64,000 bases of DNA from Pseudoalteromonas piratica (GCF_000788395.1 NZ_CP009888.1:2004001-2068000); one strand, 5' to 3'; positions 26,441 to 35,884 are shown, counted from the first letter of the stretch. The notes: generated from the letters alone by a model not told the origin. Translations and numbers: made by a program.

Positions 26441-27505
26441 GTGCAGTATTTGATCCGAAATTCATTGGTGGTCGCTATTTCAATGGCGATTACAGCGTGT
26501 TCAGTGTTTACCAATGATTCGCATCATAAACGCAATTATCGTGTTAATGATGAACTTAAAGTGCCTAGCCACTTGTCACAACCATATCAAGATCCTGCTT
26601 ATGATCTCACCGTTGCGCAGTACACCTCAGCAGAAGAAAGTGCTGACTACCTTGTCAAAGCGCCTGCGCAAGTACTGACTTTTGCTCAGGGGTCTTGGAT
26701 TAATGAAGGCGATAAAGAAGCGCGAATTTTCTTTGATAAAAATGAAGGCATTCAAGACTTAGAAAGCTTTATCTGGCAAGCCATAGACGATTTATTTATT
26801 GAACGCCAAGTAACTTCTGAAAACAAATCTGATAATTTCATCACTACTAACTGGCACTCAATTGAAAAGCCAGTCGATGTTTGGTGGTGGGAAGAAGAGC
26901 GCGAGTTAAGCCGCCAAAAGTTTAAATTTATTGTTGAAACCGAAGAGCATAAACGTACCGCTTCGGTAAAAGTAGAACTGACAGACTTTGCATCTAAGTA
27001 TGATGATTTAACAGCCGTTTTACAGCAGCGTTTAGAAGTTGCGGCGTTAAATGCATTTGTTGAACAATTTGATTTTAACTACCGCCAGTTAATGGTTGAA
27101 TTAAACAAAGCACGCGGCATTGTTTCATTACAAATGGGCTTTGATGATAAGGGCAACGCAGCCTTTGTGACAGAACAAAAAGCACGCGCAATTTTTGAGC
27201 GTTTCCCAGGTTTCTTAGAGCGTGTAGGCTTTACTATTGATGAGATTGAGCAATCGCGTAACCTGATATTCGCAACCTATGAAAGTCCTGATGAGAGTGT
27301 GTGGGATTCAATATGGGGCGATGATGTTCGCAAATTGCCACTTGAACCAGGTCAGTACCAGTTAATGGTTGCTGAGTCGAGCACGGGTGGCACTTCGATC
27401 ACTTGGTTGGATTCTGAAGGTGAAACTTTGGAGCCGGGTACACTCAGCGACACGTTGCAAGTGATTCTTGCTATGTTAAAAGAGCGTGGATTAGACGTTC
27501 AATAA
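26441..27505 (+). CDS. bamC: Outer-membrane assembly lipoprotein BamC
   Basis: The start is the GTG at 26441, preceded by a perfect AAGGAG at 6 bases; the frame is open further upstream but without signals. The 354-residue lipoprotein has a signal peptide (VQYLIRNSLVVAISMAITAC) with lipobox ITAC, a flexible N-terminal lasso (NYRVNDELKVPSHLSQPYQDPAYD, which in E. coli binds BamD), and two helix-grip domains (about 90-190 and 225-345). It is part of the BAM complex that inserts beta-barrels. In E. coli dapA precedes bamC; here no dapA lies between gcvR and bamC. Confidence 0.9.
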   Translation: MQYLIRNSLVVAISMAITACSVFTNDSHHKRNYRVNDELKVPSHLSQPYQDPAYDLTVAQYTSAEESADYLVKAPAQVLTFAQGSWINEGDKEARIFFDKNEGIQDLESFIWQAIDDLFIERQVTSENKSDNFITTNWHSIEKPVDVWWWEEERELSRQKFKFIVETEEHKRTASVKVELTDFASKYDDLTAVLQQRLEVAALNAFVEQFDFNYRQLMVELNKARGIVSLQMGFDDKGNAAFVTEQKARAIFERFPGFLERVGFTIDEIEQSRNLIFATYESPDESVWDSIWGDDVRKLPLEPGQYQLMVAESSTGGTSITWLDSEGETLEPGTLSDTLQVILAMLKERGLDVQ

Positions 27506-27521
27506 ATTAAATTGCAGTTTA

Positions 27522-27550
27522 GCAAAAAAGAGCCTAAGGCTCTTTTTTGC
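27522..27550 (+). terminator. Rho-independent terminator after bamC
   Basis: A 13-bp perfect stem GCAAAAAAGAGCC / GGCTCTTTTTTGC with TAA loop, followed by TTTTT. Confidence 0.9.
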
Positions 27551-27662
27551 TTTTTGTCGGTATAAAAAATAGCGAATATATTAGAAAAAAAGTAAATGGT
27601 TATGCATATTGTTGGCACAGTTATGCAAGCCAATCACCGCTATCACTTTAAAGGTAACATGT

Positions 27663-29063
27663 ATGAGTTTGGAAGCTAACAACGCGACTGCGCCGCGCAG
27701 TAATTTTGCGACCATCATGATTTTTCTTATTCCCTCTTTAATTGGTGTGTTTTTATTTATGACACCGATTAACCATGGTGGTGAATTTACGATTCCAATT
27801 GCTATTCTAGCGAAACTTTTAAAAGGGTTATTGGCAGAGCACATTACCTTAATAGTGACAGCTGTAATTGTATCCATGTCGGTTGTTTCGCTTGCTGCTT
27901 CAGCACTAAAACCAAAGTTTTTAAAAGAAGGGAGTTTTATTCGCCATCTTTTAGTTGTCAGTCCTATTTGGTTAGTTGCACGTACACTCGGTGCGATTTT
28001 CGTGCTGATGACCTACTTAAAAGTGGGGGCTTTTTCGATTGGCGACACGACAGTTGAAATTCACTCTGATGCGGTGGGCGGCTTGGTACTGCATGAGTTA
28101 ATGCCAATACTGTTTTCTGTGTTTATTCTTGCTGGTCTCTTACTGCCATTATTACTCAATTTTGGTTTGCTTGAATTAGTCGGTACGCTACTGACCAAAG
28201 TAATGAGACCGCTTTTTGGTGTGCCGGGTCGAAGTGCTGTTAACTGTGTTGCTTCTTGGCTAGGTGATGGCAGTGTTGGCATTTTAATGACAGCAAAACA
28301 ATATGAAGAAAAACACTACACGCAACGAGAAGCTGCGATAATTGGCACAACCTTTTCAGCAGTCTCAATTACGTTCTGTTTGGTTGTGATTGGTCAAGTC
28401 AAATTGGCACATTTATTTGCACCGTTTTACCTAACTGTGTGTATGGCGGGTATTGCTGCAGCACTTATTGTACCGCGTTTACCACCGCTAAGATTCAAAA
28501 AAGATGTGTATATTGATGGAGAAGAGGTAAAAGGTAACCCAGAGGCATTACCTGAAGGTAAAACACTTTTAAAACATTCTCTTGATGTGGCACTTGATAA
28601 AGCGCGCCATGCTCAAACGATTAAAGAAACGATGCTTGATGGCCTTAAAAATGCGGTTGATATGGTATTCGCTGTACTGCCAGTTGTTATGGCAATTGGC
28701 ACGATAGCCTTGGTAATTGCTGAATATACACCTGTGTTTCAATGGCTAGGCACACCCTTTATTCCATTGTTTGAATTAATGCAGATCCCAGAAGCTGAAA
28801 AAGCAGCGCAAACGGTGGTTGTTGGTTTTGCTGATATGTTTATTCCGTCAATCCTAGCAGCACAAAACATTAACAGTGAGCTTACGCGTTTTGTGGTTGC
28901 CGCAATGAGTGTAACTCAGCTGATATATATGTCAGAAGTAGGTGCATTACTGCTTGGCAGCAAAATACCAGTAAATATCTTTGAGTTATTTATGATTTTT
29001 GTATTGCGTACATTAGTGACGCTCCCGGTAATTGCTTTAATGGGTCACTGGCTGGTAGGTTAA
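27663..29063 (+). CDS. YjiH-family membrane protein with nucleoside-recognition (gate) domains
   Basis: The start was placed at ATG 27663 after AAAGGTAAC, giving 466 residues; a longer version would need TTG at 27609. About ten hydrophobic helices are present. Two gate-type repeats can be seen: FGVPGRSAVNCVASWLGDGSVGILMTA and, near the C-terminus, VVGFADMFIPSILAAQ. This fits YjiH-type proteins of unknown transport function, related to the nucleoside-transporter gate domain and spore-maturation proteins. It overlaps the convergent small gene by 4 bp. Confidence 0.8.
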   Translation: MSLEANNATAPRSNFATIMIFLIPSLIGVFLFMTPINHGGEFTIPIAILAKLLKGLLAEHITLIVTAVIVSMSVVSLAASALKPKFLKEGSFIRHLLVVSPIWLVARTLGAIFVLMTYLKVGAFSIGDTTVEIHSDAVGGLVLHELMPILFSVFILAGLLLPLLLNFGLLELVGTLLTKVMRPLFGVPGRSAVNCVASWLGDGSVGILMTAKQYEEKHYTQREAAIIGTTFSAVSITFCLVVIGQVKLAHLFAPFYLTVCMAGIAAALIVPRLPPLRFKKDVYIDGEEVKGNPEALPEGKTLLKHSLDVALDKARHAQTIKETMLDGLKNAVDMVFAVLPVVMAIGTIALVIAEYTPVFQWLGTPFIPLFELMQIPEAEKAAQTVVVGFADMFIPSILAAQNINSELTRFVVAAMSVTQLIYMSEVGALLLGSKIPVNIFELFMIFVLRTLVTLPVIALMGHWLVG

Positions 29064-29239
29064 TCCTTCTTATCTTCTTCTGCTCGTTGTTTCTCTTCAA
29101 GAGAGCGACGAGCTTTTTCAATCGGATCTTGGTTAAAGTTTTTCATATCCATTTTTGCTGAGTGTTTTAATAATGCGATATTGCTCCAAACAACCCCGAG
29201 CACAATTGCAATTATTAAAAGTGTGGCCCAAATACTCAT
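29060..29239 (-). CDS. Small DUF2897-like membrane protein
   Basis: A 59-residue ORF starts at ATG 29239 (MSIWATLLIIAIVLGVVWSN), giving one N-terminal membrane helix, then a short segment IALLKHSAKMDM and a strongly charged tail rich in Lys, Arg and Glu. This fits the DUF2897 family of short Alteromonadales/Shewanella proteins as I recall it. Its end overlaps the stop of the convergent YjiH gene by 4 bp. Function is unknown; it is below the usual length cut-off and easily missed. Confidence 0.7.
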   Translation of the reverse strand: MSIWATLLIIAIVLGVVWSNIALLKHSAKMDMKNFNQDPIEKARRSLEEKQRAEEDKKD

Positions 29240-29372
29240 AACATTACCTATTTGTAATAAATTAAGGCTAGTTTAACTCACTAAATGGAACTTAATAAGT
29301 TCTTTTTCATCAACAAAATAGTTGGTACTATTAGCGCGTTTCGCGTTATTTAAAATTCTATGGAGCACTGCG

Positions 29373-30710
29373 TTGTCACTTGAGCGAGTATTAGTTTGGC
29401 CTGAAGCTTATCCACTTTTATTAAAAGGCTTGTTGGAGCAAAATGGTGCATTTATTTTAGATGCGCTTGAAGCATGGCCAAAATGTGAAGTGACCAAAGA
29501 TGCACAGGGGATAAGCACCAGTGTTTTACCGCCAATTTATTACCTGCTTTGGTTGAAACCAGCCGAACCTTTTGAGCAATGCTTCTATCAACATATTTTT
29601 GAATATGATGACACAGCACAGCAGTATATCGAATCAGCATTACAACATTTACAGCAACAACTGGGTGGTAAAGAAGCGACATCAGAGTTATTGCTTTCGC
29701 GCATAGATCAATACGCTTCGATTGGTCAGCAAGTTAGCATACCAAACGAATTGTCTTTGACTGCTCTTTGCATGCATTTACGCGTATTCAAATTATTTCA
29801 GCAGTTTCTGAGTTTAGGCATGCCTCTTAAGCATGATGATGTGCTTGCTATTTGGGCTGACCCCGATTTTCGTGATGTTGCGTTGCCATTTATAAAATCA
29901 AACCTGCACGACGACCCTGCGCAATTGGCTGAGCAAATTGCGGAGAAATTACGCCAAGGCGAAGACTTTTTTGATTTGCTGTTAGCCCTGTCTGATGACG
30001 AGGTTGATAATCGATTGTTAGAGCGTGCTTTGTTGTCACATATTTCCCAATCGGATGCTAAACAAAGCCTCTGTATGCGTTTTATTGAGCAAGGTGCGAA
30101 AGGGCAGATCACTGACGAAGATGGTCTAACAGCGTTAATTTGGTCTGCAAAACAAGGTTTTGCCAATGTATTTGATGCCTTGTTAACAAAAGAACGCGCA
30201 GGCGAATGTGATTTAAAAGGGAATAATTTACTGCACTTTGCTGTAAGGGCGCGCAGCTTAGATATTATAAGTAAAGCCCTCAATGGAGGCGTAAATTATC
30301 AGCAAAAAGATGCAGAAGGGTTAAGTCCATACCGCTTAGCTGTAACATTGGAACTGCATGAAGTGGTTAAGCATTTTGAGCATAAATTTGGCATCAAAGA
30401 ACTCAGTGAAGAAGGTAAATTAAAACTCATCCAGATGGTTCACTTATTACACGCGCTCGTGTGTTTTATGTTCCCGTTACAACTCTTTTTAATTTTTTCT
30501 GATTCAATATCAATAAAAACGGAAATTAGCATAGTATCGACATTAGTTTCTTTAGGTGCATTTGCTTATGCGCTTTCACTAAAACGTAGTAATTTATACC
30601 CCAATATTAAACACCCGTTTGCCTTGACCTTAATACGGTTTTTATCACCGGTTTGTTTAATCCTAACCTTGCTATTGTTGTTAGTTATACTCACAACGGT
30701 ACTCAGCTAA
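29373..30710 (+). CDS. Ankyrin-repeat protein with C-terminal membrane helices
   Basis: The start was placed at TTG 29373, 7 bases after TGGAG; no ATG or GTG fits. The 445-residue product has an N-terminal helical region of about 230 residues without recognised domain, three ankyrin-like repeats (about 245-345: EDGLTALIWSAKQGFANVFDALL, KGNNLLHFAVRARSLDIISKAL, AEGLSPYRLAVTLELHEVVKHF), and two or three hydrophobic helices at the C-terminus. It may be a membrane-tethered scaffold facing the cytoplasm. No named family is recognised. A terminator follows. Confidence 0.65.
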   Translation: MSLERVLVWPEAYPLLLKGLLEQNGAFILDALEAWPKCEVTKDAQGISTSVLPPIYYLLWLKPAEPFEQCFYQHIFEYDDTAQQYIESALQHLQQQLGGKEATSELLLSRIDQYASIGQQVSIPNELSLTALCMHLRVFKLFQQFLSLGMPLKHDDVLAIWADPDFRDVALPFIKSNLHDDPAQLAEQIAEKLRQGEDFFDLLLALSDDEVDNRLLERALLSHISQSDAKQSLCMRFIEQGAKGQITDEDGLTALIWSAKQGFANVFDALLTKERAGECDLKGNNLLHFAVRARSLDIISKALNGGVNYQQKDAEGLSPYRLAVTLELHEVVKHFEHKFGIKELSEEGKLKLIQMVHLLHALVCFMFPLQLFLIFSDSISIKTEISIVSTLVSLGAFAYALSLKRSNLYPNIKHPFALTLIRFLSPVCLILTLLLLLVILTTVLS

Positions 30711-30725
30711 CCCAATTCAGATTTT

Positions 30726-30755
30726 AAAGGCCGCTTTCAAAGCGGCCTTTTTGTT
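30726..30755 (+). terminator. Rho-independent terminator
   Basis: AAAGGCCGCT-TTCAA-AGCGGCCTTT followed by TTGTTTTT, 15 bp after the ankyrin gene. Confidence 0.9.
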
Positions 30756-30869
30756 TTTACTAAAAGCTTTATAAAAAGCGGCTTATTCCAAACGAAATAT
30801 TATTAGCCTTTCAAAAGAATATTTGAAACAATGTTATAAGTTATTCCATAAAGTAATAAAGCAGTAGAT

Positions 30870-32717
30870 ATGTCTCAGTCATTAATTTACCTTGATGCCA
30901 ATGCAACCACCCCCGTGTATAGTGAAATTGCAAAAGAAGTGATGCACTGTATGGAAGTGGAATTTGGTAATCCTTCTTCCTCACATATAACTGGCTTAAA
31001 AGCGAAACGTTTAATGGAAGATACTCGCCAACTAGGTAAACAGTTAATTGGCGCTGAAAAAGGTCGTTTATTATTTACATCAGGCGCGACCGAAGGGATC
31101 CAAACATCCGTTGTTTCTGCGCTTATTGCGGCGCGAACGCACACAATCGAAAAACCTGTATTACTGTACGGTGCAACTGAACATAAAGCAGTGCCAAATA
31201 CCCTAAAACATTGGAATGAACTGCTTGAAATTAATGCTGAAATACTCGCCATTCCGGTCGATAGCAAAGGCATTCTTGATCACGACTTTATTGCAAAACA
31301 CATAAAAAATGCACTGCTTATTTGCACTATGATGGTCAATAACGAGACCGGCGCAGCACAAGATATTACTGCCCTTGATAAGGTGATCCGTGATCACAAC
31401 CCAAATGTGTTTTGGATGGTTGACTGTGTACAAGGATTAGGTAAACAAGCGCTAAACCTTGATAAAACAAGCATCAATTATGCGCCGTTTTCTGGCCATA
31501 AACTGTATGCTCCTAAAGGCATTGGTTTTTTATATCTAAGTGAAAATGCACCATTAACACCTTTTATAGCAGGCGGCGGGCAAGAAAGTGGCGCGCGTTC
31601 TGGTACCGAAAATTTACCTGGCATCGCAGGTCTTAAAAAGCTGTTTGAATTAATGCTAGAAAGCACTGATAGCGTGTTTAAGTCAGTGAACGAACTGAAT
31701 GGCTATCGTGAGCAATTGGCGTCAGCACTCTCGTATACTTTTGACGAAATTGTATTTAACAATGATTTTTCTGTATCAGTGCCGACGACAATTAATTTTA
31801 GCGTTGCCAATATTGCGGGCAGTGAAGTTATGAATTTGTTTGATGCTGCTGGTATTCGTGTTAGTGCAGGTTCAGCGTGTAGTTCGGGCGCAGCGAGCAG
31901 CTTTGTGCTAGACGCAATGAATTTACCAGCTTGGCAAAGTGGCAATGCGATTCGCTTATCATTTGGACCAATGGCGACAACACAAGAAATTAATGATGCT
32001 TGCCAGCGTATTCGTGCGCTAAAAGATAAGTTAGCAAATGCGTGTATGGTATTTGGTCAAACTAAAGACATTCCATGTGCTGTTGGTGTTAATCAGTTCG
32101 TGCTAAATAATGAAATAATGTATTTAGTGGTAAATAACTCACTGGATGCATTACTAATAAACGCAAAGGCCAGTGAACTGAACAAAATTCAACGTTTATT
32201 CAAAAACCAAGGTTTGACGGTTACTGGTTTAATTAACGTTGACAGTGATATTACCGCGGCGTTTAGCGACGCTACGACGTTTGATTTAAATAGCGATCAA
32301 TTGCTAACAGAGTTTAATCTTGAAATTAACCAAAACACACTTTACAAGTTAAACAATCAACAGCGTTTTGCCATGCCTTTGGTGACTTCAAACAACGCAA
32401 AAATTAATGAATTAGATAGCCAATCATTAAAGGTAGCACTTTCGTCACAGAGTATTGATGGGATTGTTGATATTCGTGAAAAGTACGAACATCAAGAAGG
32501 GGAGTTAAGTGATTACTTAAAAGTGCCCAGTGATCTGGTGAGCAATATTCCAAGCCATCGTTTATTGAATGAGGTTTTTGAAGGGCGACTTACTAAAGAG
32601 CAAAATTATATACTTGTGTGTCGTAGTGGGCGTCGTTCAAAAGCGTGTTGTGAGCTTCTTAATGAATTTGGATACTCAAACGTGAGTAATTTGGCAGGTG
32701 GTGTCGCGTTTATTTAG
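30870..32717 (+). CDS. Cysteine desulfurase (NifS/IscS-like) fused to a rhodanese domain
   Basis: The 615-residue protein is a three-part fusion. Residues 1-390 are a class V PLP aminotransferase fold: LDANATTPV, TSGATEGI, EHKAV, the PLP lysine Lys211 in FSGHKLYAPKG, SGARSGTENLPGI, and the catalytic Cys337 in SAGSACSSG. Residues 400-510 form an unrecognised middle domain. Residues 515-615 are a rhodanese domain with active-site Cys584 in VCRSGRRSKACC and GGVAFI at the end. A cysteine-to-persulfide relay within one chain is a reasonable inference. No isc or suf genes lie nearby, so it is probably not the housekeeping Fe-S enzyme. Confidence 0.88.
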   Translation: MSQSLIYLDANATTPVYSEIAKEVMHCMEVEFGNPSSSHITGLKAKRLMEDTRQLGKQLIGAEKGRLLFTSGATEGIQTSVVSALIAARTHTIEKPVLLYGATEHKAVPNTLKHWNELLEINAEILAIPVDSKGILDHDFIAKHIKNALLICTMMVNNETGAAQDITALDKVIRDHNPNVFWMVDCVQGLGKQALNLDKTSINYAPFSGHKLYAPKGIGFLYLSENAPLTPFIAGGGQESGARSGTENLPGIAGLKKLFELMLESTDSVFKSVNELNGYREQLASALSYTFDEIVFNNDFSVSVPTTINFSVANIAGSEVMNLFDAAGIRVSAGSACSSGAASSFVLDAMNLPAWQSGNAIRLSFGPMATTQEINDACQRIRALKDKLANACMVFGQTKDIPCAVGVNQFVLNNEIMYLVVNNSLDALLINAKASELNKIQRLFKNQGLTVTGLINVDSDITAAFSDATTFDLNSDQLLTEFNLEINQNTLYKLNNQQRFAMPLVTSNNAKINELDSQSLKVALSSQSIDGIVDIREKYEHQEGELSDYLKVPSDLVSNIPSHRLLNEVFEGRLTKEQNYILVCRSGRRSKACCELLNEFGYSNVSNLAGGVAFI

Positions 32718-32733
32718 ACACAAATGTTCTAAT

Positions 32734-32761
32734 AAAAAAGCAGCGGATTCGCTGCTTTTTT
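32734..32761. terminator. Bidirectional rho-independent terminator
   Basis: AAAAAAGCAGCG-GATT-CGCTGCTTTTTT between the desulfurase-rhodanese gene and the convergent LacI-family gene. Confidence 0.9.
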
Positions 32762-32766
32762 ATTAC

Positions 32767-33798
32767 TTATTGCATAATGCGCCCGGTTGAGTCGCGAACG
32801 ACGAGTTCTGGTGTAAAGCAAATAGCCATCTTGTCTTCTTTGATTTTAGTCGGGCGGCTATTTGCAAATAACAACTTGGCAGCTTGGGTCGCAATATCTT
32901 GGTTTGATTGATGTGCCGTAGTTAATTTTGGCCATGTTTGTTTCGAGAATGGTGAATCCTCGAATCCAGTAATTGATAGTTGCTCGGGAATTTTTATATC
33001 CATTAGACGTGAGGCAAATAATGCACCTGCCGCGATTTCATCGTTACACGCAAAGATTGCCGTTACCTTGCTATCTTGTTTCATAAGTGCTTTAGCGCCT
33101 TCAACCCCCGATTCAAATGAATACTTTCCAGGGAAAATAAGTGCGTCATCAACGTCAATATTATGTGCACTCAATGCCGCTTTGTACCCATCTAAACGCT
33201 CAAGCGTCGATTTGTGTTCTTCTTCACCTGTGATAAAGGCGATATGCTTGTGGCCTAATGAAATTAAATGTTCAGTAATTTGGTATGCAGCGTCATGGTC
33301 ATTAACAAAAATGGCGTTGCTTTTTGTTTGCTCTTCAGTTGGTTCTCGACCAGATAAAATTCGTACGTAATTGATGTTCATTGAATCTAAAAGATCAGTC
33401 ACATCTTGACGCTCTGAAAGTGGCGGTGTTAACACTAAACCTGATAAGCGTGAACGCTCAATCATGGTTTGGATTTCATCCAATACATTTTCGTCGGTAT
33501 TGCTGCATGGGTGAATAAGCAGTTCGTAACCTTCTTCTTTGCAGCGCGATAAAATACCATTTTGCATATCAATAACGTAGTAAGCATTGGGGTTGCTATA
33601 CACTAGGCCAATGGCGAATGATTTGGTACCCGCTAAACTACGCGCAGCTAAGTTAGGCTTGTAATTAAGCTCTTTAACGGCAGCCATCACTTTATCAGAG
33701 GTTTTTTTTCTAACAGAAGGCTCGTTGTTCATAACACGAGATACTGTTTTCATTGATACGCCAGCGAGGCGAGCAACATCGTTTATGGTCACTTTCAT
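32767..33798 (-). CDS. LacI-family transcriptional regulator of the pgi/TonB/halogenase regulon
   Basis: The start was set at ATG 33798, where the DNA-binding domain begins (MKVTINDVARLAGVSMKTVSRVMNN); an upstream ATG at 33840 would add 14 residues without homology. The 343-residue protein has the LacI helix-turn-helix, the hinge helix (NLAARSLAG) and a periplasmic-binding-protein effector domain (FAIGLVYSNPNAYY, GHKHIAFITG, TAIFACNDEIAAGAL). It is divergent from pgi, with two palindromes of TGACANCGNTGTCA type in between, so it probably binds them and responds to a sugar or sugar phosphate. Resembles the regulators of glucose or maltose utilisation in Alteromonadales; effector unknown. Confidence 0.88.
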   Translation of the reverse strand: MKVTINDVARLAGVSMKTVSRVMNNEPSVRKKTSDKVMAAVKELNYKPNLAARSLAGTKSFAIGLVYSNPNAYYVIDMQNGILSRCKEEGYELLIHPCSNTDENVLDEIQTMIERSRLSGLVLTPPLSERQDVTDLLDSMNINYVRILSGREPTEEQTKSNAIFVNDHDAAYQITEHLISLGHKHIAFITGEEEHKSTLERLDGYKAALSAHNIDVDDALIFPGKYSFESGVEGAKALMKQDSKVTAIFACNDEIAAGALFASRLMDIKIPEQLSITGFEDSPFSKQTWPKLTTAHQSNQDIATQAAKLLFANSRPTKIKEDKMAICFTPELVVRDSTGRIMQ

Positions 33799-33926
33799 AT
33801 TGTTATTATTACTTTTGCTGATGGTTCCTGCGTAATGCATGGTTTAAATAGCACACAAGTTGCCATTCTAACTGTTTTTTTTTCAAGTCTGTAGTTATGT
33901 TTCATATTTTATACAGAATCATGGTG

Positions 33927-33942
33927 TTGATACCGGTGTCAA
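33927..33942. promoter_or_regulatory. LacI-type operator O1 (pgi/lacI)
   Basis: TTGATACC-GGTGTCAA, one mismatch from a perfect 16-bp palindrome, lies between the divergent lacI-family gene and pgi. CG at the centre is typical of LacI-family sites. Confidence 0.7.
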
Positions 33943-33960
33943 AAAGTTTAAATTGCCAAT

Positions 33961-33974
33961 TGACAGCGTTGTCA
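33961..33974. promoter_or_regulatory. LacI-type operator O2 (pgi/lacI)
   Basis: TGACAGC-GTTGTCA, one mismatch from a palindrome, is 18 bp downstream of O1 and 111 bp before pgi. Confidence 0.7.
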
Positions 33975-34085
33975 TTTTTACTTATTGTTAACGTACAAAA
34001 ATTAACAACTAATAACATTAGCAAGTGTTAAGCCAAATTCAAGGTATAAATATTTGCTTTAATGTAATAAGAGTAAAGGTAAAAT

Positions 34086-35747
34086 ATGAGTGGACGTTCT
34101 TCTTTAGCAAGTTGGCAAACACTAGCAAGTCTGGCAGGTGAGATAAAACAGCAACACTTAGTTGATTTGTTTGCTAATGATGCGGAGCGATTTGAACGTT
34201 TTTCAACACAGATCGACGGCGTATTTTTTGATTACTCAAAAAACCTGATTACTCAAGATGTTAAAAATGCCTTACTGACTTTGGCAAATGAAGTCGATTT
34301 GGCTTCATGGCGCGACAAAATGTTTTCGGGTGAAAAAATTAATTTCACAGAAAATCGTGCGGTGTTGCATACAGCGCTTCGCAAGCGTAGTAATGAAGCC
34401 ATTTATGTAGATGGCGAAAATGTTGTTGACGCTGTGAATGCTGAACTTACAAAAATAAAAGCATTTACGGAGAAAGTCCGCAGTGGCGAATGGCTCGGTT
34501 ATACAGGAAAGCGTATTACTGATGTTGTTAGTATTGGTGTTGGTGGCTCAAACTTGGGCCCTCAAATGGCAACAGAAGCGTTAGCCGCTTATGCAGATAA
34601 CACATTAAACGTTCATTACGCATCTAATGCTGATGGTATGCAAATTGCCGCAGTACTAAACAAAGTAAACCCTGAAACAACCTTATTTGTTATTTCAAGC
34701 AAGACGTTCACAACTTCAGAAACCATGGCAAATGCAAAAACAGCCGTTGCCTGGTTAAAAGGTGCAGCAGGGTGTGATAGTGCAGTTGCTAAGCATTTTG
34801 CAGCGGTAAGTACCAATTTAGAAAAAACATCTGAATTTGGCATTAACCCGGACAATGTTTTTACCATGTGGGATTGGGTTGGCGGTCGCTTTTCAATGTG
34901 GTCAGCTATTGGTTTACCCATCGCGCTTTATCTTGGCTTCGATACCTTTGTAGAGTTGCTTGAAGGTGCATTTGAAGTTGATGAACACTTCCTAAAATCA
35001 GACTTTGAAGACAACATTCCTGTATTAATGGCACTACTAAGTGTCTGGAATACCAGCTTTTTGGATGCCCGTGCTCAAGCTATTTTGCCTTACGATCAAA
35101 GCATGCATATGTTACCAGCCTATTTACAACAGGCGGAAATGGAAAGTAATGGAAAGTCGGTGACATTTGATGGTGCAGAAATTAACTATACAAGCGTACC
35201 ACTGATTTGGGGTATGACTGGTATCAATGGTCAACACGCGTTTTATCAGTACCTTCACCAAGGTACTACGATTGTGCCAGCAGACTTTATTGGTTCTATA
35301 ACACCTGTGACAGATGTTAATAATCATCATGAAATCTTAATGGCTAACTTTTTTGCGCAAACAGAAGCAATGATGACAGGTGTGACTAAAGAGCAGGTTA
35401 TTGCCGATTTGTCAGGCAGAGGGTTATCTCAAGCGCAGATTGATGTACTGGTTGAACACAAAGTTCATAAAGGTAATCGCCCAACTACATCTATTTTATT
35501 AGACAAAATTGATGCAAAGCATTTAGGACGATTGATAGCGCTTTATGAGCATAAAATCTTTTGTCAGGGCATTATCTTAGAAATTTGTTCATTTGATCAA
35601 TGGGGTGTTGAACTCGGTAAAGGTCTAGCTAACGCGATTCAAAAAGAACTTGAAACAGACGAGTGCTTTGAACATGACAGTTCAACAGCAGGCTTAATTG
35701 CGTTATATAAAAATAAACGTCAAAAAGCGGATAAATGTCAGGGTTAA
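34086..35747 (+). CDS. pgi: Glucose-6-phosphate isomerase
   Basis: The 553-residue enzyme interconverts glucose-6-phosphate and fructose-6-phosphate. Family motifs are present: VSIGVGGSNLGPQMATEAL, VISSKTFTTSETMANA (phosphate-binding), the second signature WDWVGGRFSMWSAIGLPIAL, and the catalytic Glu/His region (QQAEMESNGKS, GINGQHAFYQYLHQG, LIALYEHK). It is the bacterial long form. The gene has no terminator directly after it; transcription may run into the hairpin array that leads to zwf. Two LacI-type operators lie upstream. Confidence 0.98.
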   Translation: MSGRSSLASWQTLASLAGEIKQQHLVDLFANDAERFERFSTQIDGVFFDYSKNLITQDVKNALLTLANEVDLASWRDKMFSGEKINFTENRAVLHTALRKRSNEAIYVDGENVVDAVNAELTKIKAFTEKVRSGEWLGYTGKRITDVVSIGVGGSNLGPQMATEALAAYADNTLNVHYASNADGMQIAAVLNKVNPETTLFVISSKTFTTSETMANAKTAVAWLKGAAGCDSAVAKHFAAVSTNLEKTSEFGINPDNVFTMWDWVGGRFSMWSAIGLPIALYLGFDTFVELLEGAFEVDEHFLKSDFEDNIPVLMALLSVWNTSFLDARAQAILPYDQSMHMLPAYLQQAEMESNGKSVTFDGAEINYTSVPLIWGMTGINGQHAFYQYLHQGTTIVPADFIGSITPVTDVNNHHEILMANFFAQTEAMMTGVTKEQVIADLSGRGLSQAQIDVLVEHKVHKGNRPTTSILLDKIDAKHLGRLIALYEHKIFCQGIILEICSFDQWGVELGKGLANAIQKELETDECFEHDSSTAGLIALYKNKRQKADKCQG

Positions 35748-35802
35748 GTCGCTGATGTTGAGATAAACTGCGCGGCTTTTCTGCCACTGACAGTGAATAA
35801 TA

Positions 35803-35884
35803 AATACCTTTGAACGGGTAGCGCTGAGTTTTTGGGAGCGTCAATTGGTGAGAGAGTTGCCGCTTCCAGCACTCATATCCGTTT
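35803..35884 (+). ncRNA. Structured element, copy 1 of the pgi-zwf array
   Basis: Conserved left part AATACCTTTGAACGGG then TAGCGCTGAG, followed by a stem (GGGAGCGTCAA / TTGCCGCTTCC, 10 of 11 positions paired) with loop TTGGTGAGAGAG, and CACTCATATCCGTTT at the right. CCGTT can pair with AACGG, and ACTC with GAGT, as outer helices. Confidence 0.6.
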
